Source of the DNA: Pseudomonadota bacterium
Lineage (GTDB): Bacteria; Pseudomonadota; Gammaproteobacteria; Burkholderiales; Burkholderiaceae_C
Length of the DNA stretch: 64,000 nucleotides
Direction of reading: 5' to 3'
Assembly (NCBI GenBank): GCA_020161775.1
Contig: JAIUOW010000014.1
Location: forward strand, 62,001 to 126,000
Part shown: positions 62,781-64,000 of the stretch, in pieces
Layout of the letters: each line of letters opens with the position of its first letter
Position numbering within the stretch: the stretch's first letter is position 1
The notes under the pieces: generated by a model
Seen by the model: only the letters and a program-made list of their open reading frames with translations
The model's database searches: none
Told to the model about the DNA's origin: nothing
Program-made: the position numbers and the translations under genes

Positions 62781-63632
62781 ATGGCCGTTGAACCGGTTGT
62801 TTATGGCGCCAGCGAGCGCCCGCCACGCGGGGACTACGGCCGGGCAGGCGCCGACTACACCTGCGCGCAGGACTACGACAGTTATACGGCGGCTGATCAC
62901 GACACCTACCGCCGCCTGTACGAACGCCAGGCCGCGCTGTTACCGGGCCTGGCCAGCGACGCGTTCATCGCCGCGCTGCCCTCGTTGGGCGTGAAGGACC
63001 GCATCCCGCGGTTTGAGGAAATCAACGAACGGCTGCACCAGGCCACGGGCTGGGAGATCGTGGGCGTGCCGGGGCTCATCCCCGAAGTGCCCTTTTTTAC
63101 GCTGCTGGCCAACCGCAAGTTCCCGGTGACGGACTGGATCCGCACGCCGCAGGAGTTCGACTACATCGTCGAACCCGACATCTTTCACGACCTGTTCGGC
63201 CATGTGCCGCTGCTGTTTAACCCGGTGTTTGCCGACTACGTGCAGCGCTACGGCCAGGGCGGACTGAAGGCGAATGAGCGGGGCGCCTGCGAGCAGCTGA
63301 GCCGGCTGTATTGGTACACGATCGAGTTTGGGCTGATCCGCGAGCGCGACGGCCTAAGGGCGTATGGCGCGGGTATCCTGAGTTCATCCGGCGAGCTGCG
63401 CTACGCCGTCACCAGCCCCGAGCCGCAGCGCGTGCCACTGGCGCTGGAGCGCACCATGCGCACGCGCTACAAGATCGACAGCTTCCAGCAGACGTACTTC
63501 GTCATCGACAGCTTCCAGCAGCTGTTTGACATGACGGCGCCGGACTTTGCGCCTGTTTATGAACGGGTGAAGGCGCTGCCTGAGCTGGCGGCCGATGAGG
63601 CCGTGCCGGGCGAGATGGCCATCGCCGCCTGA
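62781..63632 (+). CDS. phhA: Phenylalanine 4-monooxygenase
   Basis: 283 residues, typical for bacterial PhhA. The iron-binding DIFHDLFGHVPLL (His-x4-His) is intact, with FEEINERLHQATGWEIVGVPGLIPEVPFFTLLANRKFPVTDWIR upstream and the second-shell Glu in the IEFGLIRERDGLRAYGAGILSS stretch. It hydroxylates phenylalanine to tyrosine using tetrahydropterin. Coupled to hpd, so phenylalanine and tyrosine enter the homogentisate route together. Confidence 0.97.
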   Translation: MAVEPVVYGASERPPRGDYGRAGADYTCAQDYDSYTAADHDTYRRLYERQAALLPGLASDAFIAALPSLGVKDRIPRFEEINERLHQATGWEIVGVPGLIPEVPFFTLLANRKFPVTDWIRTPQEFDYIVEPDIFHDLFGHVPLLFNPVFADYVQRYGQGGLKANERGACEQLSRLYWYTIEFGLIRERDGLRAYGAGILSSSGELRYAVTSPEPQRVPLALERTMRTRYKIDSFQQTYFVIDSFQQLFDMTAPDFAPVYERVKALPELAADEAVPGEMAIAA

Positions 63633-63716
63633 ACCGCACCACGCGCCATACATGGCGCGCGCACAACAAAACGGGCAGGCCCGCCAGAAAAGCGCGGGCA
63701 GATGTTTCCGCAAGCC

Positions 63717-63746
63717 ATTTCCTCCTACAAAATGGGGAGGCTTTTT
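63717..63746 (+). terminator. Possible weak terminator after phhA
   Basis: CCTCC, about ten bases, GGAGG, then CTTTTT, 90 bases after the phhA stop and 20 before the next start. A short five-pair stem with a T run; plausible but weak. A second perfect inverted repeat, CGCGCCAT-AC-ATGGCGCG (63642-63659), lies closer to phhA but has no T run. Confidence 0.35.
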
Positions 63747-63764
63747 CCGCCGGTTACACCTACC

Positions 63765-64000
63765 ATGCCAGCTCCCTGGACCGAAACACCCTTTTACTTC
63801 CCGCAGTTCACCAAGGTGATCACTGTGCTGGACGTGGTGGAGTCGGTCCGGCTGATGGAACAGGACGAGCATGACTTCATCCAGCGGTGGCACTATTTTG
63901 TGGAGTACGCACGCGAGCACGTGCTGCCGCAGCATGGTGGCCGCATGCTCAAGAGCCTGGGTGACGGGCTGATGCTGGAATTTGCCGATGCCCAGGGCTG
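63765..64000 (+). CDS. Class III adenylate/guanylate cyclase-like protein, N-terminus only
   Basis: The frame starts at ATG 63765 (MPAPWTETPFYFPQFTKVITVLDVVESVRLMEQDEHDF) and runs off the window. VLDVVESVRLM and GGRMLKSLGDGLMLEFADA match the first strand and the GDGxMxxF segment of class III nucleotidyl cyclases, which make cyclic nucleotides from ATP or GTP. Note that the first strand reads VLDVVESV, where the metal-binding Asp would be expected; whether the active site is complete cannot be judged from this part. Confidence 0.75.
   Translation, partial: MPAPWTETPFYFPQFTKVITVLDVVESVRLMEQDEHDFIQRWHYFVEYAREHVLPQHGGRMLKSLGDGLMLEFADAQG

Noticed and set aside
63642-63659. Perfect inverted repeat CGCGCCAT/ATGGCGCG after phhA as a terminator
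   Set aside because: Two-base loop and no T run; listed only as a note with the weak terminator downstream.

Overview
The window looks like a chromosomal segment of a high-GC betaproteobacterium, most likely family Comamonadaceae (relatives of Acidovorax, Hydrogenophaga, Polaromonas). The grounds are gene content and order (glyQ-glyS...gmhB-plsC, lnt-corC, a liu leucine-catabolism cluster, divergent Lrp/hpd-phhA, an SAH riboswitch before ahcY) and GC-rich palindromic repeats known from this group. The species cannot be fixed from the sequence. No rRNA, tRNA, insertion sequence, prophage or CRISPR array was recognised by eye.

Layout. 1-3.2 kb: the 5' part of ahcY behind an SAH riboswitch, then a Fic gene with an N-terminal AbiEi-like region and four 24-bp-spaced operator repeats. 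3.3-6.1 kb: prfC and an acetylpolyamine-amidohydrolase/HDAC-like gene. 6.2-9.1 kb: a CesT-type type III chaperone followed by an 817-residue protein of unknown function, a candidate secreted substrate. 9.1-14.9 kb: a double-length UvrA (four ATPase motifs) carrying two palindromic repeats in frame. 14.9-18.9 kb: small conserved proteins, an MHS-type transporter, a DsbA-fold isomerase, DUF1289 and YbaK proteins. 18.9-30.2 kb: a long minus-strand leucine/isovalerate block (carboxylase beta, acyl-CoA dehydrogenase, hydratase, carboxylase alpha, GhrA, HMG-CoA lyase, AraC regulators), interrupted by vapBC. 30.2-36.5 kb: YCII, truC, HAD, YchJ, trkH, trkA and an acyl-CoA dehydrogenase. 36.5-37.1 kb: about 600 bp without a gene, holding two related foldback elements in opposite orientation. 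37.1-43.6 kb: SDR, thiolase, aceK, carbonic anhydrase, isovaleryl-CoA dehydrogenase, thioesterase and a MerR (LiuR-like) regulator with palindromic operators. 43.7-46.0 kb: an MBL hydrolase and a second orphan locus, a small protein plus a tandem CesT-like protein. 46-50.5 kb: a large multi-PAS histidine kinase and its response regulator. 50.6-56.7 kb: YgjP, plsC, gmhB, a two-gene nucleotidyltransferase-like module, glyS and glyQ. 56.8-64 kb: BASS transporter, lnt, corC, GNAT, Lrp, hpd, phhA and the start of a class III nucleotidyl cyclase gene.

How the genes work together. The two liu blocks supply isovaleryl-CoA dehydrogenase, methylcrotonyl-CoA carboxylase, methylglutaconyl-CoA hydratase, HMG-CoA lyase and a thiolase, which is leucine to acetyl-CoA and acetoacetate. 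PhhA and Hpd take phenylalanine and tyrosine toward homogentisate under a probable Lrp regulator. AceK steers acetyl-CoA-derived carbon into the glyoxylate shunt.

The less ordinary content is: two separate CesT-type chaperone loci with no secretion apparatus nearby; the Fic/AbiEi-like gene with its iterons; two toxin-antitoxin-like pairs docked into housekeeping operons by ATGA overlaps; the tandem UvrA with repeat-derived peptides; and the paired foldback elements whose arms and hairpins differ in sequence but keep their pairing.
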